Virus record (IMG/VR): IMGVR_UViG_3300046660_000513
Span: 1 to 64,000 of that record
Direction: 5' to 3' (one strand)
DNA: 64,000 nt
Source of the DNA: a virus
The notes below the pieces were generated by a model. It made no database searches, was not told the DNA's origin, and saw nothing but the letters and a program-made list of their open reading frames with translations. The translations under genes and the position numbers were made by a program. This document shows, piece after piece, positions 42,603 to 50,046 of this stretch. Positions within the stretch are counted from its first letter, which is position 1. Every line of letters starts with the position of its first letter.

Positions 42603-42630
42603 GCAGGACACCGAAACCGAGGAGACCGCG

Positions 42631-42870
42631 ATGGACGCCACCGAGATGTTCGCCTTCCAGTACCGCGAGGAAAACGGCTACCTGCCGGACGAGGTCTACA
42701 TTCCCACCGACGAAGACGACTTCTCGGACCCCGACCAGCGCGAGATCATCACCATGGTCATGGAGCAGTACCGCCTGACCAACGAGGCCCGCCGTGCCGA
42801 TCGCGACCGGCAGCGCATCGCGTCCCTTGAGCAGCTCCTCACCGACCACGGAATCGAGATTCCCGAATGA
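42631..42870 (+). CDS. Hypothetical acidic protein, 79 residues
   Basis: ATG after GAGGAGACCGCG. Acidic N-terminus (REENGYLPDEVYIPTDEDDF), then a long helix REIITMVMEQYRLTNEARRA continuing to RQRIASLEQLLTDH. Coupled to the next gene by ATGA. Function unknown. Confidence 0.74.
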   Translation: MDATEMFAFQYREENGYLPDEVYIPTDEDDFSDPDQREIITMVMEQYRLTNEARRADRDRQRIASLEQLLTDHGIEIPE

Positions 42871-43115
42871 GCACCCTGGAGTTCCGAGACACCCAGCGCG
42901 CGGACGAAATCAGCCTCCGCGACTACATCCAAATCCGGGACGATCACGGCGAGTGGATCCAAGGCAAGGTCACCGAACTCGCCCTGCATGGCGAGACGTA
43001 CGAAACCATTCTCATCACGCTCCTGGTGACAGATCCTCCGCGTCTCGTCCGGATCCGCCGTTTGCCCGGCGACTCCATCAGCTACTCCCTCTACGGCCCC
43101 GAGGACACCCTGTGA
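42867..43115 (+). CDS. Hypothetical small beta protein, 82 residues
   Basis: ATG overlaps the previous stop. Beta-rich: ISLRDYIQIRDDHGEWIQGK, VTELALHGETYETILITLLV, RLVRIRRLPGDSISYSLYG. Pattern resembles a small SH3-like barrel. Ends EDTL at the next embedded ribosome site. Confidence 0.74.
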   Translation: MSTLEFRDTQRADEISLRDYIQIRDDHGEWIQGKVTELALHGETYETILITLLVTDPPRLVRIRRLPGDSISYSLYGPEDTL

Positions 43116-43645
43116 CTGATCAGCCGTCCCGTTTCCACGCCTCCCCCGCCCAGATCGACGCGTTCCTCCGTCAGAATTTTGCCGAGGACGTTCTCCTGAA
43201 CTTCTACCGCGCCGCCGGGGATGAGGTGCTGGACGAAGTACGGACCAGCGCCCAGACGTTCAAGAGTCTCAAGGCGCAAGGGCAGGCCAAGCACGCGTAC
43301 CTGGCGGCGATCGACGACACCATGGACTACGTCTGGGATGACCGGTACTTCCCGGCCAAGCTACCGAACCTGGCCACCTACGACCGGCCGTTCAACCTGC
43401 CCCGGACCGTGCAGGACTGGGGTCGCGAGTTCCTTCCTTGCACAAAGTGCGGTGGTCCTCCTGAGGACCACATCGGATGGGACCGGCGTCACCTGTACAC
43501 CACGGCCTCCCCGGACCCCGCCCCGACGGCAGACGTACCCTCTCCCTGCTACCGCAAGAAGGTGCACGAGCCTCACAAGTGGCTGAAGGGCCGTCGCGCG
43601 GTCCAGTGCCCCGGACATCCGATTGAGGAGAACCCTGATGTCTGA
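43112..43645 (+). CDS. Hypothetical protein with C-terminal zinc-like cluster
   Basis: 177 residues from a GTG overlapping the previous stop. Helical first half (AQIDAFLRQNFAEDVLLNFY, AGDEVLDEVRTSAQTFKSL), then FLPCTKCGGPPEDHIGWDR and, near the end, SPCYRKKVHEPHKW and QCPGH. Function unknown. Confidence 0.73.
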   Translation: MTDQPSRFHASPAQIDAFLRQNFAEDVLLNFYRAAGDEVLDEVRTSAQTFKSLKAQGQAKHAYLAAIDDTMDYVWDDRYFPAKLPNLATYDRPFNLPRTVQDWGREFLPCTKCGGPPEDHIGWDRRHLYTTASPDPAPTADVPSPCYRKKVHEPHKWLKGRRAVQCPGHPIEENPDV

Positions 43646-43997
43646 GCCCACCGCCGCACAGCAGCTAATCGAGTACATCGACAGCGCTCACCTGGACCCC
43701 GAGTACGTGGAAACCCTGATCGACAAGATCGCCTCAAAGGCCATTGAGGGGGCCCGGGACCGCATGGTGAAGTCCGTGTGGAAGCAGATGTGGCCGAACG
43801 CGCAGAAGGACCGCCAGGGCCTCAGCCAGGCCTATGTTGGTGGCTGGGACGACGCGACAGCGACCGCCGTGGACAACATCAAGAACGCCTGGCTTCACAC
43901 CTGCGGCGAGTGCGAGCAGCCCATCGGCTACACCGGATCCCGGTGGGCGCACGAAACCCACCCTGACGACAACCACGACGCCCGCCCCGTCCGATAG
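43638..43997 (+). CDS. Hypothetical protein, 119 residues
   Basis: ATG 43638 after GAGGAGAACCCTG, overlapping the previous gene by 8 bases. Helices AQQLIEYIDSAHLDPEYVET and IASKAIEGARDRMVKSVWKQM, then CGECEQPIG and histidines HETHPDDNHD. Function unknown. Confidence 0.72.
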   Translation: MSEPTAAQQLIEYIDSAHLDPEYVETLIDKIASKAIEGARDRMVKSVWKQMWPNAQKDRQGLSQAYVGGWDDATATAVDNIKNAWLHTCGECEQPIGYTGSRWAHETHPDDNHDARPVR

Positions 43998-44008
43998 GAA
44001 TGCGGCTG

Positions 44009-44037
44009 TGTGCGGAAAGCAGTAAGCAAGCTAGACT
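44009..44037 (+). promoter_or_regulatory. Candidate promoter of genes 44099-44894 (TAGACT class)
   Basis: TGTGCG (44009-44014) and TAGACT (44032-44037) are 17 bases apart. The sequence differs from the 18-base repeat after the -10. A terminator lies only 11 bases downstream, before the genes. Confidence 0.45.
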
Positions 44038-44048
44038 GGTACCACCCA

Positions 44049-44079
44049 CCCGTCCTCTTTCCGAGGGCGGGTTTTTTCT
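44049..44079 (+). terminator. Terminator between promoter 44032 and gene 44099
   Basis: CCCGTCCTC and GAGGGCGGG followed by TTTTTT. It may end the upstream operon and also act as an attenuator for the genes behind it. Confidence 0.88.
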
Positions 44080-44098
44080 TGCCCAGAGGAGAACCACT

Positions 44099-44314
44099 GT
44101 GACTATGGAAGAAGCAATGCGCAGGGTCACCGGTGTCATCCTCCACCCTGTCTTCGAAAAAGCCCGCCCCGATATCGTCGTAGCGCCCGGCCCTAACCGC
44201 ACGGTCTCCGTGAACGGCCCGAGAGACCACCTGGACGGCATTTCACGGGCCCTAACCCGCACCGGCTTAGAGATAGTCCGTCCCGCCCCTGCGACACTCG
44301 TAGTCGTATTCTGA
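44099..44314 (+). CDS. Hypothetical protein, 71 residues
   Basis: GTG 44099 is 7 bases from GAGGAG; the ATG two codons later is an alternative. Strand-helix pattern: VTGVILHPVFEKARPDIVVA, RTVSVNGPRDHLDGISRALT, GLEIVRPAPATLVVVF. Carries one TTA codon near its end. Function unknown. Confidence 0.72.
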   Translation: MTMEEAMRRVTGVILHPVFEKARPDIVVAPGPNRTVSVNGPRDHLDGISRALTRTGLEIVRPAPATLVVVF

Positions 44315-44327
44315 AGGCTTCGGAAAG

Positions 44328-44894
44328 ATGCCTTCCACTGTCCCGCCTCCCGCCCACGAACAGAAAATTCTGCTACGCGCCCGGGAGGTCGCTTTGATCG
44401 TCAATACACCGCAGCCGGGGGATATCGGCTTAACGTCCATTACCGGATTCGTCGGCGGACTCATACGGGTGGGTCAGTTATGTAACGGCGACGGATGGTC
44501 CCATTACGAGCACGCATTCATCGTCCTGGAAGACGGAATGCTGATCGAAGCCATGCCCGGCGGAGCGCAGATCGTTTCCCTGAACGAATACGACGACCGC
44601 GACGTCCTTTACGTGCGCCCCGCCGGTCTCACCGACGCCGACCGGAAGCGGGTATGCGAGGTGGCCCGGAAGTTCGAAGGCGTCGAATACTCATTCGTCG
44701 ACTATGCGGCTATCGCGGCTCATCGGTTGCATCTCCCGATTCCCGGACTGCGGGATTTCGTGGCCGATACGGGTCATATGATTTGCTCGCAGTTGGTCGA
44801 CCGCGCTTACGCCCAGGCTGGAATCAAGCTGTTCTCAGACTCGCGTTGGGACGGCTGGGTGACCCCCGGCGCGCTGTACAAGCGCCTCGCCTGA
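44328..44894 (+). CDS. Permuted NlpC/P60-like papain-fold enzyme
   Basis: 188 residues; the ribosome site is weak (GAAGGCTTCGGAAAG). Order of motifs is that of the permuted family: PGDIGLTSITGFVGGLIRVG, WSHYEHAFIVLEDGMLIEAM with the histidine first, EYSFVDYAAIA, then GHMICSQLVDRAY with the cysteine. Active members hydrolyse amide bonds. It carries two TTA codons (residues 35 and 51). Lies at the end of the right arm, next to a strong terminator; a role in lysis, entry or maturation is open. Confidence 0.85.
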   Translation: MPSTVPPPAHEQKILLRAREVALIVNTPQPGDIGLTSITGFVGGLIRVGQLCNGDGWSHYEHAFIVLEDGMLIEAMPGGAQIVSLNEYDDRDVLYVRPAGLTDADRKRVCEVARKFEGVEYSFVDYAAIAAHRLHLPIPGLRDFVADTGHMICSQLVDRAYAQAGIKLFSDSRWDGWVTPGALYKRLA

Positions 44895-44910
44895 CGGCAG
44901 TACGCTGACA

Positions 44911-44953
44911 CGACGAAGCCCGCTCCTCGTTCCAGGGGGAGCGGGCTTCGTCG
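44911..44953. terminator. Bidirectional terminator between genes 44894 and 45018
   Basis: CGACGAAGCCCGCTCC and GGAGCGGGCTTCGTCG, a 16-bp stem. Confidence 0.9.
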
Positions 44954-44999
44954 GTTCGGAACGGGTTCGGAACTGGTTCGGAACTGGGGCACCGTTCAG

Positions 45000-45520
45000 G
45001 TTCGGGCGTCCCGCTGTTCAGGTTCCCGTTCCGGTGCTCGGTTCCAGTTCCAGATCGAAGAGGTCTGACGCGTTCGGAACGCGGGCCTTGTTCCGGTTCC
45101 ACTCGGCCTTGGCCTCCTTGAGCCGGTGGTGCGCGGTGGTCCGGGGGATCTCCGGGTGGTGGGTCTTGATCACCTTGAGGTCCACGCCGTCGATTCCGAA
45201 CTGTTCCAGAAGTTCCATCACCTGCCTGACCTGCGCTTTCTTCTTGGTCGCCCGATCCGTGATGTTCGCGGTTCCAGTTCGCGGTTCCGGTTCAGGTTGT
45301 TCCGGTTCAGGTTCCGGTTCCAGTTCAGACGGCAGTTCAGGTTCCGGTTCAGGTTCGACCCGTTCCGGTTCAGGTTCGAAGTTCCAGTTCCGATTCAACA
45401 GTTCCAGTTCCCGTTCCAGTTCCATCGGGATCCCTACGGGTTCCTCCAGGTACGGTTCCGGTTCAAGTTCAAGTTCCGGTTCGGGATCCGGCACTATGTC
45501 CGCCCCCGCCACCTGTTCCA
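45000..45520 (-). repeat. GGTTC/GGTTCC simple repeat array, mostly coding
   Basis: Dozens of GGTTC, GGTTCC and GGTTCAGG units on the plus strand, with GTTCGGAAC units extending to 44954-44990 past the stop. On the minus strand the frame reads Pro-Glu-Leu-Glu runs. Homogenised repeats such as this often vary in copy number. Confidence 0.8.
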
Positions 45521-46235
45521 GTTCCAACGCTTCCTGAACGGGGCCAGGCGCCGCCATCAGTTCCGGAACACCTGCCGGTGCCGTCTCTCCCATCCGCAGC
45601 CGCACCCGCTGGACCATCGTTGTCTTCCGGCGCCATCCTCGCCCGTGCTTGTCCTTCAGTTCCGCCCTGGCCATGAGCCGCTGGCTTTCCAGCCGCAGCC
45701 CTGTCCGGTAGGAGGTGACCTCCCACAGGACCATCCGCCTCCACAGGCGGGCCGTGGAGAACGGGTCCAGGATCCACCGGGACTTTCTCACTCGTTCCAT
45801 GCGGCGCCCGGTAACGGCTCCGATGAGTGCCCGGTATACGTGTGCGGCAATTTCTGAACAGACCACCCACAGCAGTGGGAGGGATCCGTGTCCAATCTGC
45901 GGTGCGAGACCGTCCCGGGCGGCGGAAATGTTCAGGTATACGGTCACCGCTGTGAGGGCCCACGGAACAGCCCGGACCCATCCGAGCGGCATATCGGCTC
46001 GAATCAGCAGGAGGTGGGCGAGGGAGAATACGGGGATGGCTATGTCAACGGCTACGGGGAGAATCCAGAAGGGATGAAATCCCCATTCCTGTGCTTGTTG
46101 TCCGACCGTATCGAAGGATGCGAGGAGGCCGAGTGTGCCGACGCCGAAAGCGCCAATGATCACCGTTACCAGTAGCTTGCGTTCGAAGGGCAACAAGTCG
46201 GGGATCTTGTTGTCGGGGGGCGGATCTGACGTCAT
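45018..46235 (-). CDS. DUF2637 membrane protein with acidic repeat and C-terminal helix-turn-helix-like region
   Basis: 405 residues. Residues 20-135 hold four hydrophobic helices (LLVTVIIGAFGVGTLGLLAS, ILPVAVDIAIPVFSLAHLLL, AVPWALTAVTVYLN, LPLLWVVCSEIAAHVY), the DUF2637/SpdB pattern known from Streptomyces plasmids. Then a basic stretch, an acidic EPEPELE repeat (about 240-320), and a C-terminal domain (VRQVMELLEQFG, VDLKVIKTHHPEIPRTTAHHRLKEA) that could bind DNA. Family members are linked to plasmid spread; neighbours parA and the ParB-like gene support a maintenance role. Confidence 0.85.
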   Translation of the reverse strand: MTSDPPPDNKIPDLLPFERKLLVTVIIGAFGVGTLGLLASFDTVGQQAQEWGFHPFWILPVAVDIAIPVFSLAHLLLIRADMPLGWVRAVPWALTAVTVYLNISAARDGLAPQIGHGSLPLLWVVCSEIAAHVYRALIGAVTGRRMERVRKSRWILDPFSTARLWRRMVLWEVTSYRTGLRLESQRLMARAELKDKHGRGWRRKTTMVQRVRLRMGETAPAGVPELMAAPGPVQEALELEQVAGADIVPDPEPELELEPEPYLEEPVGIPMELERELELLNRNWNFEPEPERVEPEPEPELPSELEPEPEPEQPEPEPRTGTANITDRATKKKAQVRQVMELLEQFGIDGVDLKVIKTHHPEIPRTTAHHRLKEAKAEWNRNKARVPNASDLFDLELEPSTGTGT

Positions 46236-46245
46236 TTCGCATATC

Positions 46246-46263
46246 CTTTCGGGTAGATCAAGT
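46246..46263 (+). promoter_or_regulatory. Weak reversed repeat copy upstream of gene 46235
   Basis: CTTTCGGGTAGATCAAGT keeps GGGTAGAT only. It lies between promoter and start of a leftward gene, as do the other reversed copies. Confidence 0.35.
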
Positions 46264-46269
46264 GGTGGT

Positions 46270-46278
46270 AGTCTAGCA
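46270..46278 (-). promoter_or_regulatory. -10 of gene 46235 (TAGACT class)
   Basis: On the minus strand TGCTAGACT, an extended -10 like that of the repeat but without the following GATACATC. No convincing -35. Confidence 0.5.
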
Positions 46279-46300
46279 CTTTTATGCAGGTCAGAGACGG

Positions 46301-46330
46301 CTATAGCCGCCCACTGCTGGACGGCTATAG
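46301..46330 (-). terminator. Terminator of the parA/ParB-like unit
   Basis: CTATAGCCG and CGGCTATAG around a 12-base loop. Confidence 0.72.
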
Positions 46331-46345
46331 ACCCTGATTCACCAG

Positions 46346-47029
46346 TCAGGAACGGTGCTTTTTCCGAGGAAGATCAGGAAGCCACCAGTCCAGTACCGCA
46401 TCAAGGAAATCCGACCGGGACGGGAACTCATACCCCTTCCAGAGGGTGTCAATGACAGCCAGCTCCTGCCGGGAGGGCCGGAAAGGCTGCTGTGCCGTCT
46501 GTTTGATCCTCCCGCGCGCAGACCGACGGCCCTCCACCTCCCCGAACAGACTGCCTGAATCGTCTTCATCGGGCTGGAGCCGCGCGAGGGCCCTTTCCCG
46601 GATTTTGAAGAAGGCCCCGGCGTTGTTCGCGGCATTCACAGCCCGGCGGACCACCACAGCGTTAGTGGGGGTCCGGCCCGTCTCCTGACTCTTGGCCGCC
46701 TGATACGCGTCAAACCGTTCCTGTACGTCCAAGGAGATGTTGACCGCGCACTGCATGGTCAGTTTTCCCGTCGTCCCGAGGTCCGGGAACGGGAGGGTGA
46801 TCGGGTCCGGCTGTCGGGCGCTCTCCGCCGGGACGGGTTGCGCGGGTACCAGAACGGCTTCAGGCGTCTCCGGATCGGGTACGACAGCCGGTTCCTCAGG
46901 GACGACCGGCGGAGGCGCTACAGGGGTCTCTGGAGGCTGTGCAACGCGGGGTTTCTCCCGCTGGGGCCGACGGGCGAAAGCTGCCGCCAGATCCGGATCA
47001 TCCGGGAGCCCGCCAATTCGGTCGGTCAT
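46346..47029 (-). CDS. Putative ParB-type partner of ParA
   Basis: 227 residues; ATG overlaps the parA stop by 4 bases (ATGA). A proline-rich N-terminal half (PETPVAPPPVVPEEPAVVPD) precedes a helical segment with AVNISLDVQERFDAYQAAKS, which resembles a ribbon-helix-helix, and a basic C-terminus. It is not a classical ParB but sits where the DNA-binding partner of ParA normally lies. Inferred to bind a centromere such as the repeats at 48165. Confidence 0.72.
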   Translation of the reverse strand: MTDRIGGLPDDPDLAAAFARRPQREKPRVAQPPETPVAPPPVVPEEPAVVPDPETPEAVLVPAQPVPAESARQPDPITLPFPDLGTTGKLTMQCAVNISLDVQERFDAYQAAKSQETGRTPTNAVVVRRAVNAANNAGAFFKIRERALARLQPDEDDSGSLFGEVEGRRSARGRIKQTAQQPFRPSRQELAVIDTLWKGYEFPSRSDFLDAVLDWWLPDLPRKKHRS

Positions 47030-47997
47030 GCCGCGTCCGCCTCATCGTCCAGGGCGAACCACGTCTGCACGACTTCCATCGCAAGTGACTGGTAGTCCCC
47101 GGCGAGCGCCCGGATCGACGGCAGCAGCTTGGGGTCCACATCCTTGGAGTTCCTCAGCTCCTGCGGCACCTTGCCCAGCTCACGGCACTTCACGGCCGCA
47201 GCCTCTACATGGCGGATGGCCTGATCGAACACTGGAGCGGTGCCCTGGAGATCCCGTTCCAACTGCTCCTTGATGTTCTTCTGCACCTTGGTAGCCGACG
47301 TGTTCGTGGAGAACAGGACGACACCCAGCAGCCGCAGAAGCGGGTTCAAATCCAGTGCGGTGACGAACCGTCGGGCCACGACCCGGAGCCCCTTACGGGA
47401 CGAAGGATCCGACTTGGAGGGGATGAGAACCATGTCCCCGGACGTGAGCGCCTGTAGCTGGAGAACGTCCGAGCCGGGTGCCACGTCGAGGATGATGCAG
47501 TCGAACTCCTCGCGCAGCGGGTCGATCGCAGCCGCGTACATGCCCATCCACGCGGTGCGGTCCTCGGACTCGCCCTGGGCTCCGGCGATACGCCGCTGTA
47601 CGTACAGCTCTTCAACCACGTTCTCCAGTTCGGTGCCACCCGGGACGACGTACAGGTTCGGGCGTGCGGTGCCGGTGGGGACCAGGGGCTTGCCCTCCAG
47701 GATGGCGGCAGCTTGAGCGGCGCCGTTGTCGTCGAGGGCTGATTTGGTGATGCCGAGGTCTTCGCAGTTGTTGCCCTGTTCGTCCATCTCGATGAGCAGG
47801 GTCTTTTTGCCGATGGCGGCGAGGGCTACAGCGAGAGCGGCGGCTGTGGATGATTTGCCGACGCCTCCCTTGCCGTTGACGATGACGATGATCTTGCGGA
47901 GCAGGTCGCCGTTTTCGATGAGCTGGAGTCGGCGGCGGAGCGCCTTCTTCACCGTGTCGAGCTGGACCAGCGTGATGCTGGCTTGGATGGTTGGCAT
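47026..47997 (-). CDS. parA: ParA partition ATPase
   Basis: 323 residues. Deviant Walker A motif VNGKGGVGKSSTAAALAVAL (about 41-60), Walker A' LLIEMDEQGNN, and Walker B DCIILDVAPGSDVLQLQAL. Helical N-terminal extension of 30 residues as in type Ia proteins. Moves plasmid or chromosome DNA along the nucleoid; in a phage it implies an extrachromosomal prophage. Paired with the gene at 46346. Confidence 0.93.
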   Translation of the reverse strand: MPTIQASITLVQLDTVKKALRRRLQLIENGDLLRKIIVIVNGKGGVGKSSTAAALAVALAAIGKKTLLIEMDEQGNNCEDLGITKSALDDNGAAQAAAILEGKPLVPTGTARPNLYVVPGGTELENVVEELYVQRRIAGAQGESEDRTAWMGMYAAAIDPLREEFDCIILDVAPGSDVLQLQALTSGDMVLIPSKSDPSSRKGLRVVARRFVTALDLNPLLRLLGVVLFSTNTSATKVQKNIKEQLERDLQGTAPVFDQAIRHVEAAAVKCRELGKVPQELRNSKDVDPKLLPSIRALAGDYQSLAMEVVQTWFALDDEADAA

Positions 47998-48115
47998 GGG
48001 GATGACTTCCTGTGACGGGTTGGGGTCGGGCCAGTCCCAGAGGCTACACAGGATGAGGGGAGATACAACGGTGACGGGTCGTTATGTACTCGTATGGGAG
48101 ATCCCACGCACAAAA

Positions 48116-48141
48116 AAGGCCCGGCACGGGGCCGGGCCTTC
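48116..48141 (-). terminator. Terminator of gene 48226
   Basis: AAGGCCCGGC and GCCGGGCCTT with an A-run at the left foot. Confidence 0.85.
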
Positions 48142-48164
48142 GGTGTTCGGTACGGGGTCGGCGC

Positions 48165-48208
48165 TTAGCACGCTAGTGGACACAGCCATTAGCACGGGTA
48201 TTAGCAGT
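48165..48208. repeat. Three direct repeats upstream of parA, candidate centromere
   Basis: TTAGCACG at 48165-48172 and 48189-48196, and TTAGCAGT at 48201-48208, spaced 24 and 12 bases. They lie in the 228-base gap between parA and the deaminase gene. Spacing in multiples of 12 fits binding on about one face of the helix. Confidence 0.45.
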
Positions 48209-48225
48209 CTGGCGGGTGTCTACGC

Positions 48226-48873
48226 CTACGGCTTGAGGGGCTCCCAGCAGCCGCAACCAGTACGACAGTGGGTGTGCTGGCGAGTATTCGGGTCCCAGTG
48301 ACTGGCGAGGACGTGCCCGCACCCGCGACGCTCACAAACCGGTGGATCGTCTACCGGGTAAAGGTTTTTGTTGTGCTCGACGTGCTTCGGATCCCGGTCG
48401 TCCCCGTATTCCTCCATAAGCCGCTGCCGGGTGACAACCTGTATTCCCAGGGAGTCAAGTAGAACGGCGCATTGCATACAGGGTTCATCCGTACAGAAAG
48501 ATGTGGCCCCCCGCAGGGCCGCCTTCCCCACTGCCTCGATGGCCTGAAGGACGGCGTTGTGTTCTGCGTGTATCCCGCTACACCTCCAGCCCGGCTGGTT
48601 GTAGTCCCCGCCGGGCGGGACCTCTTCCTTCGTGCGTAGACCGCGCTCACAGCCCTTTTCCTCGAAGGAGCAGTGGGGCTTTCCGGGGCCGGTGCCGTTG
48701 TAGCCGGTACCGAGGATGCGGGGCGGGGTTCCTCCGACGATCACCGCGCCGACGTGGCGCCGAACGCAGATGGCCATCTCGGCTTCGGCGTAGGCGTGCC
48801 CCAGGTTGATCCGGTCCCGGAGTTCCTTGCGCTGCCGCTTGTATTCCGGGCCGCGCTCGACAGGGGGTTCCAT
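48226..48873 (-). CDS. Deoxycytidylate (dCMP) deaminase-type protein with C-terminal zinc knuckle
   Basis: 215 residues; ATG after GGAGAAAGCC. The cytidine/deoxycytidylate deaminase zinc site is clear: SGIHAEHNAVLQAIEAVG (about 103-120, catalytic H-A-E) and CTDEPCMQCAVLL (PCxxC). An N-terminal helix AYAEAEMAICVRRHVGAVIV fits the ComEB-like group. The last 40 residues add CERRGCGHVLASHW and CRTGCGCWEP, an extra zinc knuckle. Supplies dUMP for phage dTTP synthesis. Confidence 0.92.
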   Translation of the reverse strand: MEPPVERGPEYKRQRKELRDRINLGHAYAEAEMAICVRRHVGAVIVGGTPPRILGTGYNGTGPGKPHCSFEEKGCERGLRTKEEVPPGGDYNQPGWRCSGIHAEHNAVLQAIEAVGKAALRGATSFCTDEPCMQCAVLLDSLGIQVVTRQRLMEEYGDDRDPKHVEHNKNLYPVDDPPVCERRGCGHVLASHWDPNTRQHTHCRTGCGCWEPLKP

Positions 48874-48935
48874 GGCTTTCTCCGTTTCACGAAGAGGGGC
48901 CGCACGGTTTCCCGTACAGCCCTCTCAGGGTTGTC

Positions 48936-49973
48936 TTACAGCCCCTCAGCGATCTTGTGCAGTTCCTGCACGGGACCGGTCTCCAGCTGGTCCGTCCACT
49001 CGGTCGGCCACTCGACTCCGGCAGCGCCACGGATGTTGCCCGCGATCGCCGCGAGGGAGTCGCTGTCCCCGTTCGAGACGGCCGCCCGCTGGAGAACCTG
49101 AACCGGCTCGTCCCAGAGACCGACGGTGCACAGCATCGCCCCGGCAAGCGCCTCGGGAGCCGTCCAGCCCTCGCCCGTGATCTGGCAGGGGTCGGAGTCT
49201 CCGGCCCATCCGTGGTTCAGGGCGTCCCTCGCGGACAGCAGGTAGCCCTTGCACAGCTCGTATCCGGCCCGCAGGTATGCCTTGCTGGAGCCGTACTCGG
49301 ACTGCCCCCACAGATCCCCGAGAACGCGGGTGGGGTAGGTGCCCGGTGCCCGGCAGATCTCGATCAACAGGTCCAGGATCTCCCGGCCTTCCATGCCATC
49401 GTAGGCGCCGAGGATTGCAGCCACCGTGAGCGCGGCCGAGGCCAGTGCTGCCGGGTGAGCGTGCGTGATGGCAGCCGACAGGTAGGCCAGGTGGATGGGG
49501 GACTCGTACAGGTCGTTGGACAGTGCGATCGGTGCGACGCGCATGTTGGCGCCGCATCCCATGGTGTTGATGTCCGTGGCGTCCTGCCAGGTGTAGCCGT
49601 CGCGCAGCATGTCGCAGGCACGCATGCAGGCGTTGCCGGGCGCCCGGTGGTTGTCAGGGTGCTGCGACCAGTAGACGTACTTACTGACCAGCTCGTCCGC
49701 GAAGCTCTCCGTGTACGTCCCGAGGTTGCTGGGTCGCATCTGAAGGAGGGCCCGGCCGGTGGCGATGGTCATCTGGGTGTCGTCGGAGATGAGTACCTTG
49801 CCGTCGGCGTCGCGGTAGCACTTGGCGTGGGGGGCGTTGTCAAAGTCGGCGGTCTGCCAGTTCCGGCCGGGAAGGAAGTTCAGGATGTCGCTGGTGCGGT
49901 TGAACTCGCGGCTGTAGCCGAGGGCGTCTCCGAGGGCGCCTCCGATAAGCGAGGAAAGGGCCTTGTCATTCAA
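48936..49973 (-). CDS. ADP-ribosylglycohydrolase
   Basis: 345 residues. Start set at TTG 49973, 7 bases after TAGGAG and right behind the promoter; the ATG frame to 50066 crosses the promoter. Family motifs: IGGALGDALGYSREFNRTSD, LISDDTQMTIATGRAL with the dinuclear-metal SDDTxM, TMGCGANMRVAPIALSN, and near the end SNGDSDSLAAIAGNIRGA. Removes ADP-ribose from proteins or nucleic acids. In a phage it could undo host or toxin ADP-ribosylation; the target is unknown. Confidence 0.93.
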   Translation of the reverse strand: MNDKALSSLIGGALGDALGYSREFNRTSDILNFLPGRNWQTADFDNAPHAKCYRDADGKVLISDDTQMTIATGRALLQMRPSNLGTYTESFADELVSKYVYWSQHPDNHRAPGNACMRACDMLRDGYTWQDATDINTMGCGANMRVAPIALSNDLYESPIHLAYLSAAITHAHPAALASAALTVAAILGAYDGMEGREILDLLIEICRAPGTYPTRVLGDLWGQSEYGSSKAYLRAGYELCKGYLLSARDALNHGWAGDSDPCQITGEGWTAPEALAGAMLCTVGLWDEPVQVLQRAAVSNGDSDSLAAIAGNIRGAAGVEWPTEWTDQLETGPVQELHKIAEGL

Positions 49974-50001
49974 GGGTGCTCCTAGGGCGGGTGGCTGGGT
50001 T

Positions 50002-50019
50002 GATGTATCTACCCTAGCA
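50002..50019 (-). promoter_or_regulatory. Promoter repeat for the ADP-ribosylglycohydrolase gene
   Basis: TGCTAGGGTAGATACATC on the minus strand, with -35 TTGCGC at 50035-50040 and an 18-base spacer. Confidence 0.87.
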
Positions 50020-50046
50020 CACTTGTGAAATGATGCGCAAGCGTGG

